Positions 8,401 through 16,497 of a stretch of DNA of 64,000 nt are shown piece by piece. This DNA comes from Streptomyces barringtoniae (lineage in GTDB: Bacteria > Actinomycetota > Actinomycetes > Streptomycetales > Streptomycetaceae). Positions within the stretch are counted from its first letter, which is position 1; each line of letters opens with the position of its first letter. The position numbers and the translations under genes were made by a program. Under the pieces are notes generated by a model. The model was not told the DNA's origin, searched no databases, and saw only the letters and a program-made list of their open reading frames with translations. The stretch covers positions 30,002 to 94,001 of the forward strand of contig NZ_JAJHNP010000030.1 in assembly GCF_020819595.1 (NCBI RefSeq), written 5' to 3'.

Positions 8401-8431
8401 CGGCCCCTGCCCAACAGGATGGCAGGGGCCG
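8401..8431 (-). terminator. Terminator of the ahpCD operon
   Basis: An 11-bp stem (CGGCCCCTGCC / GGCAGGGGCCG) with a 9-nt loop lies 21 nt after the ahpD stop codon. Confidence 0.75.
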
Positions 8432-8451
8432 TGATGCGCCGGGCCGGTGGG

Positions 8452-8994
8452 TTACTCGGCCGCCTCGGCCAGCACCGCCTCCGCGTCGAGGGTGACGCCG
8501 ACCGCCTGGATCACCGAGGCGATCTTGAACGCCTCCTGGACGACCTCGCGCTCCACGCCCGCCTTGCGCAGCACCTGCTCGTGCGAGTCCAGGCACATGC
8601 CGCAGCCGTTGATCGCGGACACCGCGAACGACCACAGCTCGAAGTCGACCTTCTCCACGCCCGGGTTGCCGATGACGTTCATCCGCAGGCCCGCGCGCAG
8701 GGTGCCGTACTCGTGGTCGGACAGCAGGTGACGCGTCCGGTAGAAGACGTTGTTCATCGCCATGACGGCGGCGGCCGACTTGGCGGCCGTGTACGCCTCC
8801 GGCGAGAGGTTCGCCTTCGCCTCCGGCTCCAGCTCACGCAGCACGATCGGGGAACGGGAGGCGATGGCGGTCGCCAGCACCGTGCCCCACAGCTGCTGCG
8901 CGGGCAGGTCCGAGTTGCCGATGACCGAACCCAGGTTGAGCTTCAGGTCCTTGGCGTAGTCCGGGACGCGGGACTTCAGCGAGTCGAGCGACAT
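8452..8994 (-). CDS. ahpD: Alkyl hydroperoxidase AhpD
   Basis: A 180-residue cytoplasmic protein, the normal AhpD length. The thiol active site is NGCGMCLDSHE with Cys131, Cys134 and His138, and Glu119 lies at the expected proton-relay position. In M. tuberculosis AhpD is a lipoylated-partner-dependent peroxidase that regenerates AhpC in place of AhpF; the same role is inferred here. The ATG lies 3 nt after the ahpC stop codon, so the two are translated from one mRNA, and a terminator follows ahpD. Confidence 0.97.
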   Translation of the reverse strand: MSLDSLKSRVPDYAKDLKLNLGSVIGNSDLPAQQLWGTVLATAIASRSPIVLRELEPEAKANLSPEAYTAAKSAAAVMAMNNVFYRTRHLLSDHEYGTLRAGLRMNVIGNPGVEKVDFELWSFAVSAINGCGMCLDSHEQVLRKAGVEREVVQEAFKIASVIQAVGVTLDAEAVLAEAAE

Positions 8995-8997
8995 GGG

Positions 8998-9552
8998 TCA
9001 CTCACCGGCCAGCAGCGCGACCGGGTCCAGGGTGTTCTCACCCTTGGTCCAGTTGCACGGGCACAGCTCGTCGGTCTGCAGGGCGTCCAGGACCCGCAGG
9101 ACCTCCTTGGGGTTACGGCCCACGGAACCGGCGGTGACCATGGTGAACTGGATCTCGCGGTTCGGGTCGACGATGAAGACGGCGCGCTGCGCGAAGCCGT
9201 CCTCGCCCTCGATGCCCAGGTCGCGCATCAGCTCGTGCTTGGAGTCGGCCAGCATCGGGAACGGCAGGTCGGTCAGGTCCGGGTGGTCCTTGCGCCACGC
9301 GTGGTGGACGAACTCGGAGTCACCGGAGAAGCCGAGGATCTGGGCGTCGCGGTCGGCGAACTCGTCGTTCAGCTTCCCGAAAGCGGCGATCTCGGTCGGG
9401 CAGACGAAGGTGAAGTCCTTCGGCCAGGCGAAGACGACCAGCCACTTGCCCTCGTAGGACTTGTGGTGGATCTGCTCGAACTCCTTGCCCTTCTCCAGCG
9501 AGACGCAGGCGGTCAGTTCGAACTCGGGGAACTTGTCACCGACAGTGAGCAC
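8998..9552 (-). CDS. ahpC: Peroxiredoxin AhpC (alkyl hydroperoxide reductase)
   Basis: A 184-residue typical two-Cys peroxiredoxin that reduces hydrogen peroxide and organic hydroperoxides. The peroxidatic cysteine is Cys51 in FTFVCPTE. The resolving cysteine is in DELCPCNW (Cys164, with Cys166 beside it). The GTG at 9552 was chosen over a longer frame because AAGGAG lies 5 nt upstream and the resulting length is the family norm. It is the first gene of ahpCD and is transcribed divergently from oxyR, so control by OxyR through the shared intergenic region is expected, as shown for S. coelicolor. Confidence 0.97.
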   Translation of the reverse strand: MLTVGDKFPEFELTACVSLEKGKEFEQIHHKSYEGKWLVVFAWPKDFTFVCPTEIAAFGKLNDEFADRDAQILGFSGDSEFVHHAWRKDHPDLTDLPFPMLADSKHELMRDLGIEGEDGFAQRAVFIVDPNREIQFTMVTAGSVGRNPKEVLRVLDALQTDELCPCNWTKGENTLDPVALLAGE

Positions 9553-9684
9553 ACGCTCTCCTTGCAGCGAGGAACACCCCTTTTGAGGGCGTTTCCCATG
9601 GGTTGGACTCCGTTGATGTTGGCACAGGGTGCATTGATTAGTGAAATAGCTACACTCGGTCATGTTGATCGGAGGTAGTTATCA
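9553..9684. promoter_or_regulatory. ahpC-oxyR divergent promoter region
   Basis: A 132-bp region with promoters for both directions. An unusually A/T-rich block (about 9634-9655, TTGATTAGTGAAATAGCTAC) lies between them. LysR-type OxyR proteins bind extended dyads with T-N11-A features in such a location. The exact site is not defined here. Confidence 0.6.
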
Positions 9685-10638
9685 GTGACCATGAGTAACG
9701 GCAAGCGGAGGCAGCCGAGCCTCGCGCAGCTGCGTGCCTTCGCCGCCGTCGCCGAGCATCTGCACTTCCGGGACGCGGCGGCAGCCATCGGGATGAGCCA
9801 GCCCGCCCTGTCCGGCGCGGTCTCGGCGCTGGAGGAGACCCTGGGTGTGACCCTCCTCGAGCGTACGACGCGCAAGGTGCTGCTCTCGACCGCCGGCGAG
9901 CGGCTGGCCGTACGGGCGAAGGCGGTGCTGGACGCCGTCGGGGCGCTGCTGGAGGAGGCCGAGGCGGTCCGGGCGCCGTTCACGGGCGTCCTGCGCCTCG
10001 GGGTGATCCCCACGGTCGCGCCGTACCTGCTGCCGGCCGTGCTGCGGCTGGTCCACGAGCGCTATCCGCACCTCGACCTCCAGGTGCACGAGGAGCAGAC
10101 CGCCAGCCTGATCGACGGCCTGAACTCCGGCCGCCTCGACCTGCTGTTGCTGGCGGTGCCGCTCGGCGTGCCCGGAGTCGCCGAACTCCCGCTCTTCGAC
10201 GAGGACTTCGTGCTCGTCACCCCGGTCGACCACTGGCTCGGCGGCCGCGAGGGCATCCCGCGCGAGGCGCTGAAGGAGCTGAACCTGCTGCTCCTGGACG
10301 AGGGCCACTGCCTGCGCGACCAGGCTCTCGACATCTGCCGCGAGGCGGGGCGCGCGGACGCGCCGGTGACGACCACGGCCGCCGGTCTGTCGACCCTGGT
10401 CCAGCTCGTCGCCGGCGGCCTCGGGTGCACCCTGCTGCCGCGCACCGCGCTGAAGCTGGAGACCACCCGCAGCAGCCGGCTCCTCACCGGCTACTTCGCC
10501 GAGCCCGCCCCGAGCCGCCGGGTCGCCTTCGCCATGCGCGCGGGCGCGGCCAGGGCCGCCGAGTACGAGGAACTGGCGGCGGCCCTGCGGGAGGTGCTGG
10601 GCACACTGCCGGTGCGGGTGCTCGAACCGGACGCCTGA
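9685..10638 (+). CDS. oxyR: Peroxide-sensing LysR regulator OxyR
   Basis: A 317-residue LysR-family regulator. An N-terminal winged helix (residues 12-70, LRAFAAVAEHLHFRDAAAA) is followed by the effector domain. The redox pair is present: Cys209 in LLDEGHCLRD and Cys218 in ALDICREAG, at the usual spacing for OxyR. Oxidation to a disulfide would activate ahpCD transcription. GTG at 9685 follows GGAGG by 8 nt; an ATG two codons later is possible. Its position next to and divergent from ahpC supports the assignment strongly. Confidence 0.96.
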   Translation: MTMSNGKRRQPSLAQLRAFAAVAEHLHFRDAAAAIGMSQPALSGAVSALEETLGVTLLERTTRKVLLSTAGERLAVRAKAVLDAVGALLEEAEAVRAPFTGVLRLGVIPTVAPYLLPAVLRLVHERYPHLDLQVHEEQTASLIDGLNSGRLDLLLLAVPLGVPGVAELPLFDEDFVLVTPVDHWLGGREGIPREALKELNLLLLDEGHCLRDQALDICREAGRADAPVTTTAAGLSTLVQLVAGGLGCTLLPRTALKLETTRSSRLLTGYFAEPAPSRRVAFAMRAGAARAAEYEELAAALREVLGTLPVRVLEPDA

Positions 10639-10813
10639 GCCCGCCAATCGATCAAATGAGTGTCGAACAAAGCGATGTGCAACGGCTCGAAAGTCCAACT
10701 TCCGTCAGTCCGGGTCAGGTCGGAAATCCCCGGCCGAAATATGCCGATCGGCTGATACACATACCCCCCTCGGTGTGACGCGTCAGGCGTCTGTGCGAAA
10801 TGCAAGGGGAGTG

Positions 10814-11680
10814 ATGGATCACGGCGGGCTCGCGCACGCGCTGACCGCGTGCGGGCGTGACGGATTCACCGGGGAGCTGCGGGTGCCGGGCAGCCCCGGC
10901 GGCGCCTTCCACCTGCGGGACGGACTCGTCGTGGCGGCGGAGAGTCCCGGCGCGCCCGGCGCCGAGGCACTGCTCCTGCGCTCCGAGCGCATCGACGGCG
11001 AGCAGTGGGCGGAACTCGTGCGCGGGACCGGGGAGCGCTGGCCGACCGCCGCGCTGGTCGAGCGCGGCTACGCGGGGGCCGCCCAGCTCCGGGTGGTGTG
11101 CCTGATGGCGCTGCAGGACGCGGCCTTCGCCGTCGTCGCCGGCCGGGTGGACGCCTGCGAACGCGTCACCGGCACCGAGCCGCACGCCCCGGTCGCCCCC
11201 GGCGAGAGGCCCGCCCGGCTGCTGGAGGACGCGGTGCGCAAGGTGGCGGCCGTGGACGCACTGCCGTACCCCGTACGGCCCGACCGCGAACGGCCCCTGC
11301 CCATGGCCTCGCCGCAGCAGGCCTGCACCCCGCTGCAACGGGACCTGCTCGCGCACGCCGACGGCCGCCGTACCGCCCGTGACCTCGCCTTCCGCACCGG
11401 CCGCGGGGTCTACACCGTCACCGTGGAGATCGCGCGGATGCTGAGCGAGGGGCTGCTGGAGTGCGCCGGCCCGCTCGCCCCGGTCCCGCTCCTGATGGCG
11501 CCCGAGGCGCCCGTCGCACGGCAGCGGGAGCAGGCCGCGCCGGAGCCGGAGGCGCCCCCCTCCGCCGAACTGCCGCACCGCGCACCCGGTGCCAGCGGCA
11601 TCACCGAAGTCCTCCCCCCGCCGACGAGCGGGGTGAGCTGGAAAGGGTTCTTCCGGCTGCGGCACGGAACCGCCGAATGA
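10814..11680 (+). CDS. DUF4388-type regulatory protein next to roadblock genes
   Basis: A 288-residue cytoplasmic protein. The N-terminal 100 residues (HALTACGRDGFTGELRV, then FHLRDGLVVAAESP) look like a DUF4388 domain, which occurs in bacterial polarity and signalling proteins. Residues 160-215 form a small helical, winged-helix-like segment, and the last 70 are Pro/Glu-rich. ATG at 10814 lies just after AAGGGGAG; a frame reaching to 10775 has no binding site. It is followed 60 nt later by two roadblock/LC7 genes, with no GTPase or histidine kinase nearby. The exact biochemical role is unknown. Confidence 0.7.
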   Translation: MDHGGLAHALTACGRDGFTGELRVPGSPGGAFHLRDGLVVAAESPGAPGAEALLLRSERIDGEQWAELVRGTGERWPTAALVERGYAGAAQLRVVCLMALQDAAFAVVAGRVDACERVTGTEPHAPVAPGERPARLLEDAVRKVAAVDALPYPVRPDRERPLPMASPQQACTPLQRDLLAHADGRRTARDLAFRTGRGVYTVTVEIARMLSEGLLECAGPLAPVPLLMAPEAPVARQREQAAPEPEAPPSAELPHRAPGASGITEVLPPPTSGVSWKGFFRLRHGTAE

Positions 11681-11740
11681 CAGGGCTCCGCCGACTGCCG
11701 CAGCGGTCGAATCCGGCAAGGGAACAAGGGAGTTGAGCAC

Positions 11741-12127
11741 ATGGACCACGAAGCGCTGGCGCGGGAGATGCGCGGACTGCGCGAGGAGGTGACCGGCATC
11801 ACCGACACGGCCCTCGCGGCGGCCGACGGCATGCTCATCGCGGCGGACACCGCGGAGTCGATCGACCCGGAGGGGCTCGCCGCGCTCGCGGCGGCGGGCC
11901 TGGGCCTGGCGCGCCGCACCGCCGCCGCCACGGCGCGCGGAGCGCTGCGCCAGACGGTGACGTACGGCAGCCAGGGCTGCGTCGCCTTCTACGCCGTCGG
12001 CGACACGGCCCTGATGGTGGTCCTCGGTGACGAGGGGATGGACGTCAACCGCCTGCACCGGGCGACCCACCCGGCCCTCGACCGCATCGGATCGATCCTC
12101 ACCGAGAAGACGCCAGAAGGGGTGTGA
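11741..12127 (+). CDS. Roadblock/LC7-domain protein (first)
   Basis: A 128-residue single-domain roadblock/LC7 protein: an N-terminal helix (residues 1-14), TGITDTALAAADGMLIAADT as the first beta hairpin, a long central helix (45-68), then QGCVAFYAVGDTALMVVLGDE and a C-terminal helix. Bacterial roadblock proteins such as MglB regulate small Ras-like GTPases; in Streptomyces they also occur in conservons. No GTPase gene is near, so its partner may be the adjacent proteins or one encoded elsewhere. AAGGGAG lies 9 nt upstream of ATG, and the next gene begins 3 nt after the stop. Confidence 0.85.
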   Translation: MDHEALAREMRGLREEVTGITDTALAAADGMLIAADTAESIDPEGLAALAAAGLGLARRTAAATARGALRQTVTYGSQGCVAFYAVGDTALMVVLGDEGMDVNRLHRATHPALDRIGSILTEKTPEGV

Positions 12128-12130
12128 CAC

Positions 12131-12556
12131 ATGGCGACGAAGCGCATGACGGGTTTCTCCGACCAGGTGATGAGTCTGGTCAAGTCGCTGCGGGCAGAGG
12201 CGCCCGACTGCGTCGCGGCCGGTGTGGTCGACATGGCCACCGGGATGCTGCTGTCGTACGAGACCGTCGACAACCACCCGCCGGAGGTCCTGGACCTGCT
12301 GGCGGGTGCGACCCTCGACCTGTTCCAGGGCCGCACGGTCGTCATGATCGAAGACATCTTCAAGGAGCGCCGCGGGGTCAGCGACGACAGCCACTTCTTC
12401 CAGGAGATCCTCGTCAACAGCGAGAACCTCACCCATCTGTTCCTGCGGATGAACGAGCAGCAGGACGTCGTCGCCGTCGTCGTCTGCCGTAAGTCGGTGA
12501 ACGTCGGCATGCTGATCGCCCAGGCCCGGAGGGTGGTGCGCGAGCACAGCCTGTGA
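12131..12556 (+). CDS. Roadblock-like protein (second)
   Basis: A 141-residue protein with a roadblock-like strand/helix order: SLRAEAPDCVAAGVVDMATG, a central helix, and QDVVAVVVCRKSVNVGMLIAQARRVV at the end. It is less canonical than its neighbour and may be a divergent roadblock fold that pairs with it. It starts 3 nt after the upstream stop, and a strong bidirectional terminator closes the unit. Function is unknown; joint action with the DUF4388 protein and the first roadblock protein is inferred from the tight layout. Confidence 0.75.
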   Translation: MATKRMTGFSDQVMSLVKSLRAEAPDCVAAGVVDMATGMLLSYETVDNHPPEVLDLLAGATLDLFQGRTVVMIEDIFKERRGVSDDSHFFQEILVNSENLTHLFLRMNEQQDVVAVVVCRKSVNVGMLIAQARRVVREHSL

Positions 12557-12561
12557 GGAGA

Positions 12562-12597
12562 CGGCCGTGGGCCCCTCCGGGGAGGGGCCCACGGCCG
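12562..12597. terminator. Bidirectional terminator between roadblock and ABC operons
   Basis: A perfect 17-bp G/C-rich stem (starting CGGCCGTGGGCC) with a 2-nt spacer lies between the convergent roadblock and permease genes and can serve both. Confidence 0.8.
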
Positions 12598-12619
12598 ACC
12601 GCGCTCCGACTTCGCGCTC

Positions 12620-14962
12620 CTACTCCGTCCGCAACCCCTCAGGCCGCATCAGCCGCAGCAGCGGCGGCAGGCTCAGCAGCGTCACCGTCACGACCACCGC
12701 CGCGCCGACGCCGGTCATCGACAGCACGCTCGGCCAGTCCACGCCCACCGTCGCACCCACCATCTTCAGCAGCACCGCGCCCAGCGTCAGCCCGACGGCC
12801 GAGGCGAGCAGCAGGCCCAGGGCGATGGGGATCGCCGTCTGCCACAGCACCGACATGCTCAGGGTGCGCCGCCGGGTGCCGAAGGCGACCAGCGACGACA
12901 GCAGCTTGCGCCGCTCGCGCAACTGCTCCAGCTGGGACACCAGCAGGCTCGCCCCGATCAGCGCCAGCACACAGACGGCGCCGGCGAACGTACCGGTGCG
13001 GATGGAGTTGAACTGCGTCGACCGCTCGGTGGACGACCACACCATCGCGTCCGCGATCGGGTCGATCCGCGCGGCCGTGTTGCGGACGTACTCGTGCACG
13101 TCCGGCAGCGACTCGTCCAGCGAGAGGTACACCGATCCGGTCAGCGCGTTGTTCATCGGCCGGGACGCGGCGGCCGGTGTCATCAGCACGCCGCTCTCCT
13201 TGTACCCGGCCGGACCGATCAGCGCCCGGCCGCGCTTCAGCTCGCCCGGCACGGTCCACATGACGTCCGGGCCGCCGCCGGTGCCGTCGCTCGTGTTGAC
13301 GTGGAGGGTGCGGCCGGGCCGGGCGAGCTTCGTCACGTCGGAGTCCCGGTCTGCGCCGGTCACCGCGAAGACGTCACCGTCGCGGCAGCTCGGCAGGTCG
13401 GCCATCTCCCGCAGCGAGGCGCAGGTGCCGACGGTGAGTTCGACGGTGTTGTCCGGCCCGTTGCCGGGGGTCCAGCGCCGGTCCCCCAGTTCGGTGCTGC
13501 CCAGCGTCGTGGCCTTCCGTACGCCCTTGGTGGTGGCGAACTTCCCGGCGGCCGGGAGGAAGGGAACGCCTCGCGACAGGTTGACCTGCATCTGCACCCG
13601 GTCGGTGTTCTGCCCGGTGACCTTGGTGTAGTCGCCCTGCACGCCCGCGAAGAGCATCTGCAGTGCGATGGCCCCGGCCACCGCGACCGCGATGCCGTTC
13701 ACCATGCGGGCCGCCGAACCGCTGCTCAACTGCAGCCGCCGTACGGCCAGTTGCCAGGCCACCCCGCCGCGCCCGAGTCGGGCCACGACCGCCTCGACGG
13801 CCCACGGCAGCAGCGTGGTCACGCCGACGAGCAGCAGCAGGACGCCGCCGATCACCAGGTACTCGTTGAAGGTGCCGTTGCTGCGGCCCTGTCCGATCAT
13901 CGGGGCGAGCATCGCCAGGCCGCCCAGCGGCAGCAGCAGCCGCCACCACAGCCGGCGGCGCGCGGGCCTGGCCGTACGGACCACGCCCAGCGGCTCGATG
14001 ACCACCCCGCGCAGCGCGAACAGCGTGACCAGCACCGCCGCCGCCGGAACGGCGACCGCGACCAGGGCGGCCAGCGCCGGGGAGGGGTTGAGATAGCTGG
14101 GGAACACGCTGATGTCCATGATCTCGACCGAGGCCGCGAGCTGCCGGCCGAGCAGGAAGAAGCCGGTGCCGAAGACCAGCCCGACCAGCGATCCGGCGAG
14201 CGCCTCGCCCGCCGCGATCCGCCGGGTCATCCGGCTGTCGGAGCCCACCAGCCGCAGCGCGGCCAGTCTGCGGTCGCGCCGCTCGCCGCCGAACCGCACG
14301 GCGGTGGCGATGAACACGGCGACCGGCATCAGCAGCACCGCGAAGACGACCAGCACCAGCAGGATCAGCACGGGGTCGGCCTGGTTCGCCGGTGTTTTCT
14401 TCGGTGGCCCGAAGTGGGTGATCCGGGCCGTCCGCCAGCCGTTGACGCGCGGGGCCAGGTCCTTCGCACCGGCGTAGTAGGCGAGTTCGTGCGAGCCGAT
14501 GAGCCCGGGCTCGCCGATCGTCCCGACGATCCGGTACGGCAGCCGCTCGCGCAGCAGCTTCCCGTCGGCGGAGTCGAGCAGCCTCTTCAGCATGGGGGAG
14601 ACGACCATGTCCCCGACCGCCGGATATTTCGACAGGCCCGGTGCGATCGGTGCCCGCGGCCCCTCCGGTTCCACCAGCCGGCCGCGGACGTCCTTGCCGT
14701 GGTACGACGTGTCGGTGTCGGAGATCAGCAGGGTGTTCGCGGCCTTCGGCAGGCGCGGGCCGAAGGTGTAGTCCAGGCGGGCCTGGTCGCGGTCGTGCCG
14801 CACCGCCAGCGCGCTCGGGATCGCGGTCGTCAGCAGCAGCAGCGCCACGCCGAGCCCGACGCCGACCGCGGTCAGCAGCATCCGCACCCAGCCCTCGCGC
14901 CCGCCGGTGAGGGCGAACCGGACCCCCATGCCGAGATCCCGGCCCCACTGACGGGCATTCAT
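12620..14962 (-). CDS. FtsX-family ABC transporter permease
   Basis: A 780-residue membrane protein of the FtsX/MacB-like type. A transmembrane segment at residues 22-45 is followed by an external domain (46-190), a block of three helices (about 200-300), further helices (330-420), a second external domain (440-620) and a final three-helix block ending MRPEGLRTE. ATG at 14962 overlaps the ATPase stop in ATGA, so translation is coupled; a longer open frame into the ATPase gene is spurious. Such permeases with a PadR regulator often export antimicrobial peptides or lipophilic drugs, but the substrate here is not known. Confidence 0.87.
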   Translation of the reverse strand: MNARQWGRDLGMGVRFALTGGREGWVRMLLTAVGVGLGVALLLLTTAIPSALAVRHDRDQARLDYTFGPRLPKAANTLLISDTDTSYHGKDVRGRLVEPEGPRAPIAPGLSKYPAVGDMVVSPMLKRLLDSADGKLLRERLPYRIVGTIGEPGLIGSHELAYYAGAKDLAPRVNGWRTARITHFGPPKKTPANQADPVLILLVLVVFAVLLMPVAVFIATAVRFGGERRDRRLAALRLVGSDSRMTRRIAAGEALAGSLVGLVFGTGFFLLGRQLAASVEIMDISVFPSYLNPSPALAALVAVAVPAAAVLVTLFALRGVVIEPLGVVRTARPARRRLWWRLLLPLGGLAMLAPMIGQGRSNGTFNEYLVIGGVLLLLVGVTTLLPWAVEAVVARLGRGGVAWQLAVRRLQLSSGSAARMVNGIAVAVAGAIALQMLFAGVQGDYTKVTGQNTDRVQMQVNLSRGVPFLPAAGKFATTKGVRKATTLGSTELGDRRWTPGNGPDNTVELTVGTCASLREMADLPSCRDGDVFAVTGADRDSDVTKLARPGRTLHVNTSDGTGGGPDVMWTVPGELKRGRALIGPAGYKESGVLMTPAAASRPMNNALTGSVYLSLDESLPDVHEYVRNTAARIDPIADAMVWSSTERSTQFNSIRTGTFAGAVCVLALIGASLLVSQLEQLRERRKLLSSLVAFGTRRRTLSMSVLWQTAIPIALGLLLASAVGLTLGAVLLKMVGATVGVDWPSVLSMTGVGAAVVVTVTLLSLPPLLRLMRPEGLRTE

Positions 14963-15648
14963 ATGGCGCGCTCCATGTCCCGGGACCTGCCGTCGCGTAC
15001 GACGATCTCGCGGTCGGAGTAGGCGGCCACCCGGGGTTCGTGCGTGACCAGGACGACGGCCGCGTTGGCGGTGCGGGCCGCGTCGGTCAGCAGCTCCATC
15101 ACACGCTCGCCGTTGAGGGAGTCGAGCGCGCCGGTCGGCTCGTCGGCGAACACCACCCGGGGCTCGGTGACCAGTGCCCGTGCCACCGCGACGCGCTGTC
15201 CCTGGCCGCCGGAGACCTCGCCGGGCCGCTTGTCCTTGAGGTCGTCCACCTCCAGGCGTTCCATCCAGGCGAGCGCGGCCCGCTCGGCCTGCTTGCGGGA
15301 GGTGCCGTTCAGCCTGAGCGGCAGCGCCACGTTCTCCACGCAGGTCAGCTCGGGCACCAGCTGGCCGAACTGGAAGACGAACCCGAACTCGGAGCGGCGC
15401 AGCGCGCTGCGTTCGGCGTCGCTCATGCCGGCCAGTTCGCGGCCGTTGTAGATGATGGACCCGGAGTCGGGCGGCACGATGCCGGCGAGGCAGTGCAGCA
15501 GCGTCGACTTGCCGGAGCCGGAGGGGCCCATCACGGCGACGACCTCGCCGGGGTGGATGGAGAACTCGGCGCCGTCGAGCGCGACCGTGGGGCCGTAGGC
15601 CTTGTGCAGGTCCTCGGCGGCGAGCAGGAAGCCGGGGGGAGGAGTCAC
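14959..15648 (-). CDS. ABC transporter ATP-binding protein (MacB/LolD type)
   Basis: A 229-residue ATPase that would drive the adjacent FtsX-type permease. Walker A is GPSGSGKST (41-49), the Q-loop is Gln93 in FVFQFGQ, the signature is VSGGQGQ (145-151), Walker B is VVFADE (165-170), and the switch His is in LVTHEPR. The length and the sequence LDSLNGERVMELL after Walker B fit the LolD/MacB group. Its GTG start overlaps the padR stop in GTGA and its stop overlaps the permease start, giving one tightly coupled operon. Confidence 0.92.
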   Translation of the reverse strand: MTPPPGFLLAAEDLHKAYGPTVALDGAEFSIHPGEVVAVMGPSGSGKSTLLHCLAGIVPPDSGSIIYNGRELAGMSDAERSALRRSEFGFVFQFGQLVPELTCVENVALPLRLNGTSRKQAERAALAWMERLEVDDLKDKRPGEVSGGQGQRVAVARALVTEPRVVFADEPTGALDSLNGERVMELLTDAARTANAAVVLVTHEPRVAAYSDREIVVRDGRSRDMERAI

Positions 15649-16169
15649 TTGGCCACCGCCTCACGGAGCTTGTCGAGGCGCGCGGCGGTCAGTTCCAGCC
15701 AGCGCAGGTCGGCCTCCAGGTGGAACAGCGCGTGGTCGCAGATCAGCTGGTCGGCGAGGTCGCCCTTGCGCTTGCGGTCGGTCAGGATCCGCATGCTGCG
15801 CAGGTGCTCGGCGCGCTGGGTGTCGAGGATGAGGGAGGCGTCGCGGTGCGTGAGGAGGGCGAGGACGACCTTGGTGTACAGGGTCGACTGCAGGTACTCC
15901 TCGGGCTTCTCCGGAGTGGCGAGCCAGCGCTGGACGTCGGTGATGCCGGCGTCGGTGATGGCGTACCGCTTGCGCTCGGGGCCGCCGCCCGCCTCTATCC
16001 CGTCGACTTCCACGAGGCCGTGCTTCAGCAGCCGGGACATCGTGGAGTAGACCTGGCCGTAGTGCAGCGGCCGGTCGTGACCGAACTTCTCGTCGAAGGC
16101 CCGCTTCAGGTCGTAACCGTGCCGCGGGCCGGACTCCAGGAGTCCCAGGAGAGTGTGACCGATGGACAT
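15645..16169 (-). CDS. PadR-family transcriptional regulator
   Basis: A 174-residue regulator. The winged helix spans residues 1-75 (LLGLLESGPRHGYDLKRAFDEKFG, then LHYGQVYSTMSRLLKHGLVE and a KRYAITDAG wing). A helical C-terminal dimerisation part follows. ATG at 16169 gives the usual MSIGHTLLGLL start; an upstream extension has no support. It is the first gene of the transporter operon and its promoter region holds two GTATACGC boxes, so it probably represses its own operon and releases it on ligand binding. The ligand is unknown. Confidence 0.9.
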   Translation of the reverse strand: MSIGHTLLGLLESGPRHGYDLKRAFDEKFGHDRPLHYGQVYSTMSRLLKHGLVEVDGIEAGGGPERKRYAITDAGITDVQRWLATPEKPEEYLQSTLYTKVVLALLTHRDASLILDTQRAEHLRSMRILTDRKRKGDLADQLICDHALFHLEADLRWLELTAARLDKLREAVAK

Positions 16170-16190
16170 GCACAGCACTCTACACACGGT

Positions 16191-16211
16191 GTATACGCCG
16201 CATGTATACGC
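16191..16211. promoter_or_regulatory. Tandem GTATACGC boxes upstream of padR
   Basis: GTATACGC occurs at 16191-16198 and again at 16204-16211, 13 bp apart; each contains the palindrome GTATAC. They lie 22-42 bp upstream of the PadR start, where an autoregulatory operator is expected. Short GTAT/ATAC dyads are typical of PadR operators. Confidence 0.55.
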
Positions 16212-16263
16212 GGAGTGGGGAGATCATGGCGCGGTGTACGGCCGTGCAGGTGGGGGCCGATTG

Positions 16264-16497
16264 TCACGGTTCCGAAACAGGTGGCCTGCCTCTGCGCGGC
16301 ATGGGGCCGGTTTCCTTCGGCAGCCGTCCCGCCTCCGCCAGCGCCCTGCGCAGCAGGAACTCGATCTGCGCGTTGGCCGACCGCAGGTCCTCCCCGGCCC
16401 ACCGCGCGATCGCCTCGTACACCGACGGGTCCAGCCGCAGCAGCACCTGCTTGCGCTGCTGCGGCCGTCGCTTCGGAGTCTCCGAGGGGTCCGTCAC
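16264..16497 (-). CDS. Small ribbon-helix-helix (Arc/CopG-like) protein
   Basis: A 77-residue basic protein: KRRPQQRKQVLLRLDPSVYE (strand), AIARWAGEDLRSANAQIEFL (two helices), then a basic tail. The pattern is the ribbon-helix-helix fold used by Arc/CopG DNA-binding proteins and antitoxins. Its GTG start overlaps the stop of the SPFH gene in GTGA, so it is translated with it. No toxin gene is adjacent, which argues against a toxin-antitoxin pair. It may regulate the SPFH operon; that is inference. Confidence 0.75.
   Translation of the reverse strand: MTDPSETPKRRPQQRKQVLLRLDPSVYEAIARWAGEDLRSANAQIEFLLRRALAEAGRLPKETGPMPRRGRPPVSEP

Larger units (their letters stand above)
8119..8451. other. 333-bp intergenic region between SapA-like gene and ahpD
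   Basis: No supported gene. It holds the ahpD terminator, the palindrome at 8358-8371, and a relatively A/T-rich stretch (about 8240-8330) that probably includes the promoter of the SapA-like gene. A TTCTTC/GAAGAA hairpin lies inside that stretch. Confidence 0.5.

Noticed and set aside
12620..15664. A 1014-codon fusion of ATPase and permease
   Set aside because: The extra N-terminal part is in a different frame from the ATPase and meaningless; the ATPase has its own good frame and the permease starts at the ATGA overlap.
16264..16497. Antitoxin of a toxin-antitoxin pair
   Set aside because: The ribbon-helix-helix protein is coupled to an SPFH gene and no small toxin-like gene is adjacent.
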